From contig CM072805.1 of NCBI GenBank assembly GCA_037013495.1, positions 11,628,601 through 11,692,600 on the forward strand: a stretch of 64,000 bases of DNA, in the 5' to 3' direction. Positions 51,650 to 64,000 of this stretch are shown piece by piece. Origin of the DNA: Hippophae tibetana (taxonomy: Eukaryota > Streptophyta > Magnoliopsida > Rosales > Elaeagnaceae). How positions within the stretch are numbered: the stretch's first letter is position 1; every line of letters begins with the position of its first letter. The notes beneath the pieces are model-generated. The model saw only the letters and a list, made by a program, of their open reading frames with translations. It had not been told where the DNA came from and did no database searches. The position numbers and the translations under genes are program-made.

Positions 51650-54600
51650 GATAAGAATAGAAATTGAGGTGTATATTTACATATACTATATTTATTTGAA
51701 TTTGAGTCAAATATGTACCATTCAAATGAACTAATATTAACAATACGGTGTATTGAATTTTGTCATATAAGTATTATAAGGTAGAATCTTCCAAATCCCT
51801 ATTGTGTAATGTTAAATTCATGATTATGAACTTTTCTCAACCATAAATTGACTTCATATCAATAAATGGTTGAAACTTATAAAGGGAATATTTGAATTTA
51901 AAATATTTAATTCAATATTTTAACGTTAGATTTACTTTATCTCAATTATTTAATGTTAAAATTATGGCTATCGATTTTTGTCAACCATAGATAGTCTATT
52001 TATTTGATAAGAATAGAAATTGAGGTGTATATTTACATCTACTATATTTATTTGAATTTGAGTCAAATATGTACCATTCAAATGAACTAATATTAACAAT
52101 ACGGTGTATTCCATTTTGTCATATAAGTATGTTAAGGTCGAAACTTCTAAATCCCAATTGTGTAATGTTAAATTCATGATTATGGACTTTTCTCAACCAT
52201 AAATTGACTTCATATCAATAAATGGTTGAAACATATATGGTGCATATTTGAATTTGTATTATTTAATTCAATTTTTTAACCATATGTTTAATTTATCTCA
52301 ATTATTTAATGTTAAAATAATGGCTATCGAATTTTTTAAAAAATATATCGACTATTTATTTGATAATAATAGAAATTGAGGTGTATATTTACATATACTA
52401 TATTTATTTGAATTTGAGTCAAATATGGAACATTTAAATGAACTAATATTAAAAATACTTTGTATTCCATTTTGTCATATCAGTATGTTAAGGTCGAATC
52501 TTCTAAATCCCAATTGTGTAATGTTAAATTCATGATTATGGACTTTTCTCCACCATAAATTGACTTCATATCAATAAATGGCTGAAACATGTAAGTTGCA
52601 TATTTTCATTTGTATTATTTAATTCAATTTTTTAACCATATGTTTAATTTATCTCAACTATTTAATGTTAAAATAATGGCTATCGAATTTTTTAAAAAAT
52701 ATATCGACTATTTATTTCATAAGAATAGAAATTGAGGTGTATATTTACATATACTATATTTATTTGAATTTGAGTCAAATATGTACCATTCAAATGAACT
52801 AATACTAACAATACGGTGTATTCCATTTTGCCATATTAGTATGTTAAGGTCGAAGCTTCTAAATCCGAATTGTGTAATGTTAAATTCATGATTATGGACT
52901 TTTCTCATCCTTTAATTGACTTCATATCAATAAATGGTTCAAACTTATAAGTGGCATATTTGCATTTGTAATATTTAATTCAATATTTTAACGTTAGATT
53001 TACTTTATCTCAATTGTTTAATGTTAAAATTATGGCTATCCATTTATGTCAACCATAGATAGACTATTTATTTGATAAGAATAGATATTGATGTGTACAT
53101 TTACATATACTATATTTATTTGAATTTGAGTCAAATACGGAAAAGTCAAATGAACTAATAATAACAATACGGTGTATTCCATTTTGTCATATAAGTATGT
53201 TAAGGTCGAATCTTCTAAATCCCAATTGTGTAATGTTAAATTCATGATTGTGGACTTTTCTCAACCATAAATTGACTTTATATCAATAAATGGTTGAAAC
53301 ATATAAGGTGTATATTTGCATTTGTATTATTTAATTCAATTTTTTAACCTTAGGTTTAATTTATCTCAATTATTTAATGTTAAAATTATGGCTATCCATT
53401 TTTGTCAACCATAGATAGACTATTTATTTGATAAGAATAGAAATTGAGGTGTATATTTACATATACTATATTTATTTGAATTTGAGTCAAATACGGAAAA
53501 TTCAAATTAACTAATATTAACACTACGGTGTATTCCATTTTGTGATATAAGTATGTTAAGGTCAAATCTTCTAAATCCGAATTGTGTAATGTTAAATTCA
53601 TGATTATGGACTTTTCTCAACCATAAATTGACTTCGTATCAATCAATGGTTGAAACTTATAAGGGGCATATTTTCATTTGTAATATTTAATTCAATTTTT
53701 TAACGTTAGATTTACTTTATCTCAATTTTTTAATGTTAAAATTATGGCTATCGATTTTTGTCAACCATAGATAGACTATTTATTTGATAAGAATAGAAAT
53801 TGAGGTGTATATTTACATATACTATATTTATTTGAATTTGACTCAATATGTACCATTCAAATGAACTAATATTAACAATACGGTGTATTGAATTTTGTCA
53901 TATAAGTATTATAAGGTAGAATCTTCCAAATCCCTATTGTGTAATGTTAAATTCATGATTATGGACTTTTCTCAACCATAAATTTACTTCATATCAATAA
54001 ATGGTTGAAACTTATAAAGGGCATATTTGAATTTGTAATATTTAATTCAATATTTTAACGTTAGATTTACTTTATCTCAATTATTTAATGTTAAAATTAT
54101 GGCTATCAATTTTTGTCAACCATAGATAGTCTATTTATTTGATAAGAATAGAAATTGAGGTGTATATTTACATCTACTATATTTATTTGAATTTGAGTCA
54201 AATATGTACCATTCAAATGAACTAATATTAACAATACGGTGTATTCCATTTTGTCATATAAGTATGTTAAGGTCGAAACTTCTAAATCCCAATTGTGTAA
54301 TGTTAAATTCATGATTATGGACTTTTCTCAACCATAAATTGACTTCATATCAATAAATGGTTGAAACATATATGGTGCATATTTGAATTTGTATTATTTA
54401 ATTCAATTTTTTAACCATATGTTTAATTTATCTCAATTATTTAATGTTAAAATAATGGCTATCTATTTTTGTCAACCATAGATAGACTATTTATTTGATA
54501 AGAATAGAAATTGATGTGTATATTTACATATACTATATTTATTTGAATTTGAGTCAAATACGGAAAATTCAAATGAACTAATATTAACAATACGGTGTAT

Positions 54601-57600
54601 TCCATTTTGTCATATAAGTATGTTAAGGTCGAATCTTCTAAATCCGAATTGTGTAATGTAAAATTCATGATTATGGACATTTCTCAACCATAAATTGACT
54701 TCGTATCAATCAATGGTTGAAACTTATAAGGGGCATATTTTCATTTGTAATATTTAATTCAATTTTTTAACGTTAGATTTACTTTATCTCAATTGTTTAA
54801 TGTTAAAATTATGGCTATCCATTTTTGTCAACCATAGATAGACTATTTACTTGATAAGAATAGATATTGATGTGTATATTTACATATACTATATTTATTT
54901 GAATTTGAGTCAAATACGGAAAATTCAAATGAACTAATATTAACAATACGGTGTATTCCATTTTGTCATATAAGTATGTTAAGGTCGAATCTTCTAAATC
55001 CCAATTGTGTAATGTTAAATTCATGATTGTGGACTTTTCTCAACCATAAATTGACTTTATATCAATAAATGGTTGAAACATATAAGGTGTATATTTGCAT
55101 TTGTATTATTTAATTCAATTTTTTAACCTTAGGTTTAATTTATCTCAATTATTTAATGTTAAAATTATGGCTATCCATTTTTGTCAACCATAGATAGACT
55201 ATTTATTTGATAAGAATAGAAATTGATGTGTATATTTACATATACTATATTTATTTGAATTTGAGTCAAATACGGAAAATTCAAATGAACTAATATTAAC
55301 AATACGGTGTATTCCATTTTGTCATATAAGTATGTTAAGGTCGAATCTTCTAAATCCGAATTGTGTAATGTAAAATTCATGATTATGTACTTTTCTCAAC
55401 CATAAATTGACTTCGTATCAATCAATGGTTGAAACTTATAAGGGGCATATTTTCATTTGTAATATTTAATTCAATTTTTTAACGTTAGATTTACTTTATC
55501 TCAATTGTTTAATGTTAAAATTATGGCTATCGATTTTTGTCAACCATAGATAGACTATTTATTTGATAAGAATAGAAATTGAAGTGTATATTTACATATA
55601 CTATATTTATTTGAATTTGAGTCAAATATGTACCATTCAAATGAACTAATATTAACAATACGGTGTATTGAATTTTGTCATATAAGTATTATAAGGTAGA
55701 ATCTTCCAAATCCCTATTGTGTAATGTTAAATTCATGATTATGGACTTTTCTCAACCATAAATTTACTTCATATCAATAAATGGTTGAAACTTATAAAGG
55801 GCATATTTGAATTTGTAATATTTAATTCAATATTTTAACGTTAGATTTACTTTATCTCAATTGTTTAATGTTAAAATTATGGCTATCCATTTTTGTCAAC
55901 CATAGATAGACTATTTACTTGATAAGAATAGATATTGATGTGTATATTTACATATACTATATTTATTTGAATTTGAGTCAAATACGGAAAATTCAAATGA
56001 ACTAATATTAACAATACGGTGTATTCCATTTTTTCATATAAGTATGTTAAGGTCGAATCTTCTAAATCCCAATTGTGTAATGTTAAATTCATGATTGTGG
56101 ACTTTTCTCAACCATAAATTGACTTTATATCAATAAATGGTTGAAACATATAAGGTGTATATTTGCATTTGTATTATTTAATTCAATTTTTTAATATAGG
56201 TTTAATTTATCTCAATTATTTAATGTTAAAATTATGGCTATCCATTTTTGTCAACCATAGATAAACTATTTATTTGATAAGAATAGAAATTGATGTGTAT
56301 ATTTACATATACTATATTTATTTGAATTTGAGTCAAATACGGAAAATTCAAATGAACTAATATTAACAATACGGTGTATTCCATTTTGTCATATAAGTAT
56401 GTTAAGGTCGAATCTTCTAAATCCGAATTGTGTAATGTAAAATTCATGATTATGTACTTTTCTCAACCATAAATTGACTTCGTATCAATCAATGGTTGAA
56501 ACTTATAAGGGGCATATTTTCATTTTTAATATTTAATTCAATTTTTTAACGTTAGATTTACTTTATCTCAATTGTTTAATGTTAAAATTATGGCTATCGA
56601 TTTTTGTCAACCATAGATAGACTATTTATTTGATAAGAATAGAAATTGAAGTGTATATTTACATATACTATATTTATTTGAATTTCAGTCAAATATGTAC
56701 CATTCAAATGAACTAATATTAACAATACGGTGTATTGAATTTTGTCATATAAGTATTATAAGGTAGAATCTTCCAAATCCCTATTGTGTAATGTTAAATT
56801 CATGATTATGGACTTTTCTCAACCATAAATTTACTTCATATCAATAAATGGTTGAAACTTATAAAGGGCATATTTGAATTTGTAATATTTAATTCAATAT
56901 TTTAACGTTAGATTTACTTTATCTCAATTATTTAATGTTAAAATTATGGCTATCAATTTTTGTCAACCATAGATAGTCTATTTATTTGATAAGAATAGAA
57001 ATTGAGGTGTATATTTACATCTACTATATTTATTTGAATTTGAGTCAAAATTGTACCATTCAAATAAACTAATATTAACAATACGGTGTATTCCATTTTG
57101 TCATATAAGTATGTTAAGGTCGAAACTTCTAAATCCCAATTGTGTAATGTTAAATTCATGATTATGGACTTTTCTCAACCATAAATTGACTTCTTATCAA
57201 TAAATGGTTGAAACATATAAGGTCCATATTTGCATTTTTAATATTTAATTCAATTTTTTAACGTTAGATTTACTTTATCTCAATTGTTTAATGTTAAAAT
57301 TATGGCTATCGATTTTTGTCAACCATAGATAGACTATTTATTTGATAAGAATAGAAATTGAGGTGTATATTTACATATACTATATTTATTTGAATTTGAG
57401 TCAAATATGTACCATTCAAATGAACTAATATTAACAATACGGTGTATTGAATTTTGTCATATAAGTATTATAAGGTAGAATCTTCCAAATCCCTATTGTG
57501 TAATGTTAAATTCATGATTATGAACTTTTCTCAACCATAAATTTACTTCATATCAATAAATGGTTGAAACTTATAAAGGGAATATTTGAATTTGTAATAT

Positions 57601-59115
57601 TTAATTCAATATTTTAACGTTAGATTTACTTTATCTCAATTATTTAATGTTAAAATTATGGCTATCGATTTTTGTCAACCATAGATAGTCTATTTATTTG
57701 ATAAGAATAGAAATTGAGGTGTATATTTACATCTACTATATTTATTTGAATTTGAGTCAAATATGTACCATTCAAATGAACTAATATTAACAATACGGTG
57801 TATTCCATTTTGTCATATAAGTATGTTAAGGTCGATACTTCTAAATCCCAATTGTGTAATGTTAAATTCATGATTATGGACTTTTCTCAACCATAAATTG
57901 ACTTCATATCAATAAATGGTTGAAACATATATGGTGCATATTTGAATTTGTATTATTTAATTCAATTTTTTAACCATATGTTTAATTTATCTCAATTATT
58001 TAATGTTAAAATAATGGCTATCGATTTTTTTTAAAAATATATCGACCATTTATTTGATAATAATAGAAATTGAGTTGTATATTTACATATACTATATTTA
58101 TTTGAATTTGAGTCAAATATGGAACATTTAAATGAACTAATATTAAAAATACGGTGTATTCCATTTTGTCATATCAGTATGTTAAGGTTGAATCTTCTAA
58201 ATCCCAATTGTGTAATGTTAAATTCAAGATTATGGACTTTTCTCAACCATAAATTGACTTCATATCAATAAATGGCTGAAACATGTAAGGTGCATATTTG
58301 CATTTGTATTATTTAATTCAATTTTTTAACCATATGTTTAATTTATCTCAATTATTTAATGTTCAAATAATGGCTATCGAATTTTTTAAAAAATATATCG
58401 ACTATTTATTTGATAAGAATAGAAATTGAGGTGTATATTTACATATACTATATTTATTTGAATTTGAGTCAAATATGTACCATTCAAATGAACTAATACT
58501 AACAATACGGTGTATTCCATTTTGCCATATTAGTATGTTAAGGTCGAAGCTTCTAAATCCGAATTGTGTAATGTTAAATTCATGATTATGGACTTTTCTC
58601 ATCCTTTAATTGACTTCATATCAATAAATGGTTCAAACAATTAAGTGCCATATTTGCATTTGTTATATTTAATTCAATATTTTAACGTTAGATTTACTTT
58701 ATCTCAATTGTTTAATGTTAAAATTATGGCTATCCATTTTTGTCAACCATAGATAGACTATTTACTTGATAAGAATAGATATTGATGTGTATATTTACAT
58801 ATACTATATTTATTTGAATTTGAGTCAAATACGGAAAATTCAAATGAACTAATATTAACAATACGGTGTATTCCATTTTGTCATATAAGTATGTTAAGGT
58901 CGAATCTTCTAAATCCCAATTGTGTAATGTTAAATTCATGATTGTGGACTTTTCTCAACCATAAATTGACTTTATATCAATAAATGGTTGAAACATATAA
59001 GGTGTATATTTGCATTTGTATTATTTAATTCAATTTTTTAACCTTAGGTTTAATTTATCTCAATTATTTAATGTTAAAATTATGGCTATCCATTTTTGTC
59101 AACCATAGATAGACT
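51650..59115 (+). repeat. 21-monomer duplication, right copy (about 7.5 kb)
   Basis: Begins near 51650, where GAGGTGTAT follows a TATCCATTTTT start, and carries the variants TCTCCACCATAAATT (near 52546), ATCTCAACTATTT (near 52651), CACTACGG (near 53520) and AAACAATTAAGTGCC (near 58634) found in the left copy. Private changes include ATACTTTG near 52455, AAAAGTCAAATG near 53141 and GGACATTTC near 54674. The match ends near 59115, where GATGTGTAT replaces GAGGTGTAT. Confidence 0.8.
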
Positions 59116-60160
59116 ATTTATTTGATAAGAATAGAAATTGATGTGTATATTTACATATACTATATTTATTTGAATTTGAGTCAAATACGGAAAATTCAAA
59201 TGAACTAATATTAACAATACGGTGTATTCCATTTTGTCATATAAGTATGTTAAGGTCGAATCTTCTAAATCCGAATTGTGTAATGTAAAATTCATGATTA
59301 TGAACTTTTCTCAACCATAAATTGACTTCGTATCAATCAATGGTTGAAACTTATAAGGGGCATATTTTCATTTGTAATATTTAATTCAATTTTTTAACGT
59401 TAGATTTACTTTATCTCAATTGTTTAATTTTAAAATTATGGCTATCGATTTTTGTCAACCATAGATAGACTATTTATTTGATAAGATTAGAAATTGAGGT
59501 GTATATTTACATATACTATATTTATTTGAATTTGATTCAAATATGTACCATTCAAATGAACTAATATTAACAATACGGTGTATTGAATTTTGTCATATAA
59601 GTATTATAAGGTAGAATCTTCCAAATCCCTATTGTGTAATGTTAAATTCATGATTATAGACTTTTCTCAACCATAAATTTACTTCATATCAATAAATGGT
59701 TGAAACTTATAAAGGGCATATTTGAATTTGTAATATTTAATTCAATATTTTAACGTTAGATTTACTTTATCTCAATTATTTAATGTTAAAATTATGGCTA
59801 TCAATTTTTGTCAACCATAGATAGTCTATTTATTTTATAAGAATAGAAATTGAGGTGTATATTTACATCTACTATATTTATTTGAATTTGAGTCAAATAT
59901 GTACCATTCAAATAAACTAATATTAACAATACGGTGTATTCCATTTTGTCATATAAGTATGTTAAGGTCGAAACTTCTAAATCCCAATTGTGTAATGTTA
60001 AATTCATGATTATGGACTTTTCTCAACCATAAATTGACTTCATATCAATAAATGGTTGAAACATATATGGTGCATATTTGAATTTGTATTATTTAATTCA
60101 ATTTTTTAACCATATGTTTAATTTATCTCAATTATTTAATGTTAAAATAATGGCTATCGA
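58020..60160 (+). repeat. 6-monomer HOR III, copy a (2136 bp)
   Basis: A third independent 2136-bp duplication: 58402 with 60538, 58730 with 60866, 59086 with 61222, 59801 with 61937. Shared rare variants are GAGTTGTATATTT, GGTTGAATC, TTCAAGATTATGG, TTTAATTTTAAAATT, AAGATTAGAAATTG and TTGATTCAAATATG. The copies differ at the P-class start (CGATTTTTTTT near 58024, CGAATTTTTTT near 60159). Confidence 0.88.
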
Positions 60161-62305
60161 ATTTTTTTAAAAATATATCGACCATTTATTTGATAATAAT
60201 AGAAATTGAGTTGTATATTTACATATACTATATTTATTTGAATTTGAGTCAAATATGGAACATTTAAATGAACTAATATTAAAAATACGGTGTATTCCAT
60301 TTTGTCATATCAGTATGTTAAGGTTGAATCTTCTAAATCCCAATTGTGTAATGTTAAATTCAAGATTATGGACTTTTCTCAACCATAAATTGACTTCATA
60401 TCAATAAATGGCTGAAACATGTAAGGTGCATATTTGCATTTGTATTATTTAATTCAATTTTTTAACCATATGTTTAATTTATCTCAATTATTTAATGTTC
60501 AAATAATGGCTATCGAATTTTTTAAAAAATATATCGACTATTTATTTGATAAGAATAGAAATTGAGGTGTATATTTACATATACTATATTTATTTGAATT
60601 TGAGTCAAATATGTACCATTCAAATGAACTAATACTAACAATACGGTGTATTCCATTTTGCCATATTAGTATGTTAAGGTCGAAGCTTCTAAATCCGAAT
60701 TGTGTAATGTTAAATTCATGATTATGGACTTTTCTCATCCTTTAATTGACTTCATATCAATAAATGGTTCAAACAATTAAGTGCCATATTTGCATTTGTT
60801 ATATTTAATTCAATATTTTAACGTTAGATTTACTTTATCTCAATTGTTTAATGTTAAAATTATGGCTATCCATTTTTGTCAACCATAGATAGACTATTTA
60901 CTTGATAAGAATAGATATTGATGTGTATATTTACATATACTATATTTATTTGAATTTGAGTCAAATACGGAAAATTCAAATGAACTAATATTAACAATAC
61001 GGTGTATTCCATTTTGTCATATAAGTATGTTAAGGTCGAATCTTCTAAATCCCAATTGTGTAATGTTAAATTCATGATTGTGGACTTTTCTCAACCATAA
61101 ATTGACTTTATATCAATAAATGGTTGAAACATATAAGGTGTATATTTGCATTTGTATTATTTAATTCAATTTTTTAACCTTAGGTTTAATTTATCTCAAT
61201 TATTTAATGTTAAAATTATGGCTATCCATTTTTGTCAACCATAGATAGACTATTTATTTGATAAGAATAGAAATTGATGTGTATATTTACATATACTATA
61301 TTTATTTGAATTTGAGTCAAATACGGAAAATTCAAATGAACTAATATTAACAATACGGTGTATTCCATTTTGTCATATAAGTATGTTAAGGTCGAATCTT
61401 CTAAATCCGAATTGTGTAATGTAAAATTCATGATTATGAACTTTTCTCAACCATAAATTGACTTCGTATCAATCAATGGTTGAAACTTATAAGGGGCATA
61501 TTTTCATTTGTAATATTTAATTCAATTTTTTAACGTTAGATTTACTTTATCTCAATTGTTTAATTTTAAAATTATGGCTATCGATTTTTGTCAACCATAG
61601 ATAGACTATTTATTTGATAAGATTAGAAATTGAGGTGTATATTTACATATACTATATTTATTTGAATTTGATTCAAATATGTACCATTCAAATGAACTAA
61701 TATTAACAATACGGTGTATTGAATTTTGTCATATAAGTATTATAAGGTAGAATCTTCCAAATCCCTATTGTGTAATGTTAAATTCATGATTATAGACTTT
61801 TCTCAACCATAAATTTACTTCATATCAATAAATGGTTGAAACTTATAAAGGGCATATTTGAATTTGTAATATTTAATTCAATATTTTAACGTTAGATTTA
61901 CTTTATCTCAATTATTTAATGTTAAAATTATGGCTATCAATTTTTGTCAACCATAGATAGTCTATTTATTTTATAAGAATAGAAATTGAGGTGTATATTT
62001 ACATCTACTATATTTATTTGAATTTGAGTCAAATATGTACCATTCAAATAAACTAATATTAACAATACGGTGTATTCCATTTTGTCATATAAGTATGTTA
62101 AGGTCGAAACTTCTAAATCCCAATTGTGTAATGTTAAATTCATGATTATGGACTTTTCTCAACCATAAATTGACTTCATATCAATAAATGGTTGAAACAT
62201 ATATGGTGCATATTTGAATTTGTATTATTTAATTCAATTTTTTAACCATATGTTTAATTTATCTCAATTATTTAATGTTAAAATAATGGCTATCGAATTT
62301 TTTTA
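60161..62305 (+). repeat. 6-monomer HOR III, copy b
   Basis: Immediately follows copy a and is nearly identical to it. The match ends near 62310, where the next P-class monomer reads ATATCGACTATTT and GAGGTGTAT in place of ATATCGACCATTT and GAGTTGTAT. The distal continuation then resembles 37.7-38.4 kb. Confidence 0.88.
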
Positions 62306-64000
62306 AAAATATATCGACTATTTATTTGATAATAATAGAAATTGAGGTGTATATTTACATATACTATATTTATTTGAATTTGAGTCAAATATGGAACATT
62401 TAAATGAACTAATATTAAAAATACGGTGTATTCCATTTTGTCATATCAGTATGTTAAGGTCGAATCTTCTAAATCCCAATTGTGTAATGTTAAATTCATG
62501 ATTATGGACTTTTCTCAACCATAAATTGACTTCATATCAATAAATGGCTGAAACATGTAAGTTGCATATTTTCATTTGTATTATTTAATTCAATTTTTTA
62601 ACCATATGTTTAATTTATCTCAATTATTTAATGTTAAAATAATGGCTATCGAATTTTTTAAAAAATATATCGACTATTTATTTCATAAGAATAGAAATTG
62701 AGGTGTATATTTACATATACTATATTTATTTGAATTTGAGTCAAATATGTACCATTCAAATGAACTAATACTAACAATAAGGTGTATTCCATTTTGCCAT
62801 ATTAGTATGTTAAGGTCGAAGCTTCTAAATCCGAATTGTGTAATTTTAAATTCATGATTATGGACTTTTCTCATCCTTTAATTGACTTCATATCAATAAA
62901 TGGTTCAAACTTATAAGTGGCATATTTGCATTTGTAATATTTAATTCAATATTTTAACGTTAGATTTACTTTATCTCAATTGTTTAATGTTAAAATTATG
63001 GCTATCCATTTTTGTCAACCATAGATAGACGATTTATTTGATAAGAATAGATATTGATGTGTACATTTACATATACTATATTTATTTGAATTTGAGTCAA
63101 ATACGGAAAATTCAAATGAACTAATATTAACAATACGGTGTATTCCATTTTGTCATATAAGTATGTTAAGGTCGAATCTTCTAAATCCCAATTGTGTAAT
63201 GTTAAATTCATGATTGTGGACTTTTCTCAACCATAAATTGACTTTATATCAATAAATGGTTGAAACATATAAGGTGTATATTTGCATTTGTATTATTTAA
63301 TTCAATTTTTTAACCTTAGGTTTAATTTATCTCAATTATTTATTGTTAAAATTATGGCTATCCATTTTTGTCCACCATAGATAGACTATTTATTTGATAA
63401 GAATAGAAATTCAGGTGTATATTTACATATACTATATTTATTTGAATTTGAGTCAAATACGGAAAATTCAAATGAACTAATATTAACAATACGGTGTATT
63501 CCATTTTGTGATATAAGTATGTTAAGGTTGAATCTTCTAAATCCGAATTGTGTAATGTAAAATTCATGATTATGGACTTTTCTCAACCATAAATTGACTT
63601 CGTATCAATCAATGGTTGAAACTTATATGGGGCATATTTTCATTTGTAATATTTAATTCAATTTTTTAACGTTAGATTTACTTTATCTCAATTGTTTAAT
63701 GTTAAAATTATGGTTATCGATTTTTGTCAACCATAGATAGACTATTTATTTGATAAGAATAGATATTGATGTGTATATTTACATATACTATATTTATTTG
63801 AATTTGAGTCAAATACGGAAAATTCAAATGAACTAATATTAACAATACGGTGTATTCCATTTTGTCATATAAGTATGTTAAGGTCGAATCTTCTAAATCC
63901 GAATTGTGTAATGTTAAATTCATGATTATGGAGTTTTCTCAACCATAAATTTACATCATATCAATAAATGGTTGAAACTTATAAAGGGCATATTTGAATT
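62306..64000 (+). repeat. Trailing satellite monomers, cut by the window edge
   Basis: About 4.8 monomers: a P pair (near 62293 and 62651), a GAAGCTTC monomer (near 62818, with private CAATAAGGTG and GTAATTTTAAATT), a TATCCATTTTT monomer at 63002 with AGACGATTTATT, one with TCCACCATAG and AAATTCAGGTG near 63370-63415, and one starting GGTTATCG at 63712. The last base lies inside half B, so the array continues beyond the window. Confidence 0.85.

Larger units (their letters stand above)
1..64000. repeat. AT-rich satellite DNA array, 356-bp monomer, about 180 tandem copies
   Basis: The same 356-bp sequence recurs head-to-tail in one orientation from the first to the last base. Equivalent positions fall at 350, 706, 2486, 2842, 3910, 4622 and so on to 63714, which is 178 periods with a net drift of only -4 bp. 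One consensus copy has 86 G+C in 356 bases. No unrelated sequence interrupts the array: I saw no transposon, no non-satellite spacer and no inverted segment. The array starts and ends mid-monomer, so flanks lie outside the window. Such arrays are usual in eukaryotic centromeric or pericentromeric heterochromatin; which applies here cannot be seen. I recognise no named satellite family. Confidence 0.98.

Noticed and set aside
350-63923. About 100 minus-strand ORFs of 60-84 codons as genes
   Set aside because: All lie in the same position of the repeat, differ by amino-acid-changing variants, and are broken by single substitutions or indels in about half of the monomers. No recognisable domain, and no evidence of purifying selection by eye. 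They are the repeat read in translation.
1-64000. CRISPR array
   Set aside because: The repeat is 356 bp with no unique spacers between copies; every base belongs to the repeat.
1-64000. LTR or other transposon tandem insertions
   Set aside because: No coding domains, no terminal inverted repeats or target-site duplications, and strict 356-bp periodicity with no internal region.
1-64000. Naming the host species or a specific satellite family
   Set aside because: No flanking or coding sequence is available, and I cannot match the monomer to a known family from memory; a database search is needed.

Overview
The whole 64 kb window is one uninterrupted tandem satellite DNA array. The repeat unit is 356 bp, about 24% G+C by hand count of one consensus copy. 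About 180 head-to-tail copies fill the window, and both edges cut through a monomer, so the array continues on each side. I found no gene, RNA gene, transposon, CRISPR array or non-satellite spacer. Long AT-rich tandem satellites with higher-order repeat (HOR) structure are typical of eukaryotic centromeric, pericentromeric or other heterochromatin. I cannot name the species or match the monomer to a described family from sequence alone. A plant or an invertebrate are both plausible, and a centromeric role is inference only.

Monomer anatomy: the 356-bp unit is itself an old, diverged duplication. A 46-bp box occurs twice per monomer (38/46 identical, ungapped, in the copies I compared) and divides it into a 212-bp half (A) and a 144-bp half (B). 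Each monomer also carries a 13-bp odd palindrome centred on TGAGTCA, a 37-bp imperfect dyad in half B able to form a hairpin, and a second dyad site that exists in three sequence versions. A distinct monomer class (called P here) has seven changes packed into 19 bp that turn the start of half A into a 14-bp perfect T6A6 palindrome. P copies usually come in adjacent pairs.

Large-scale layout, left to right: 1-5.06 kb, 6-monomer HOR (2136 bp), two copies plus part of a third; 5.06-7.5 kb, transitional monomers; 7.5-9.25 kb, a short 3-monomer (1068 bp) duplication; about 7.85-25.5 kb, tandem duplication of a 25-monomer (8.9 kb) segment with an internal 8-monomer (2848 bp) repeat; 25.97-26.98 kb, an island of more divergent monomers; 26.98-37.6 kb, a nearly perfect tandem duplication of a 15-monomer (5341 bp) segment; 36.3-42.7 kb, another 6-monomer HOR of different composition in about three copies; 41.3-59.1 kb, a 21-monomer (about 7.5 kb) duplication whose left copy contains a private 8-monomer (2847 bp) duplication; 58.0-62.3 kb, a third 6-monomer duplication; 62.3-64 kb, trailing monomers. 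Boundaries were placed by eye from diagnostic variants and are uncertain by roughly 50-150 bp.

The picture is nested unequal exchange at whole-monomer register: the net length drift is only -4 bp over 178 periods, while copy number and monomer order change freely. Open frames of 60-84 codons on the minus strand recur in about half the monomers. I treat them as by-products of the repeat, not genes.
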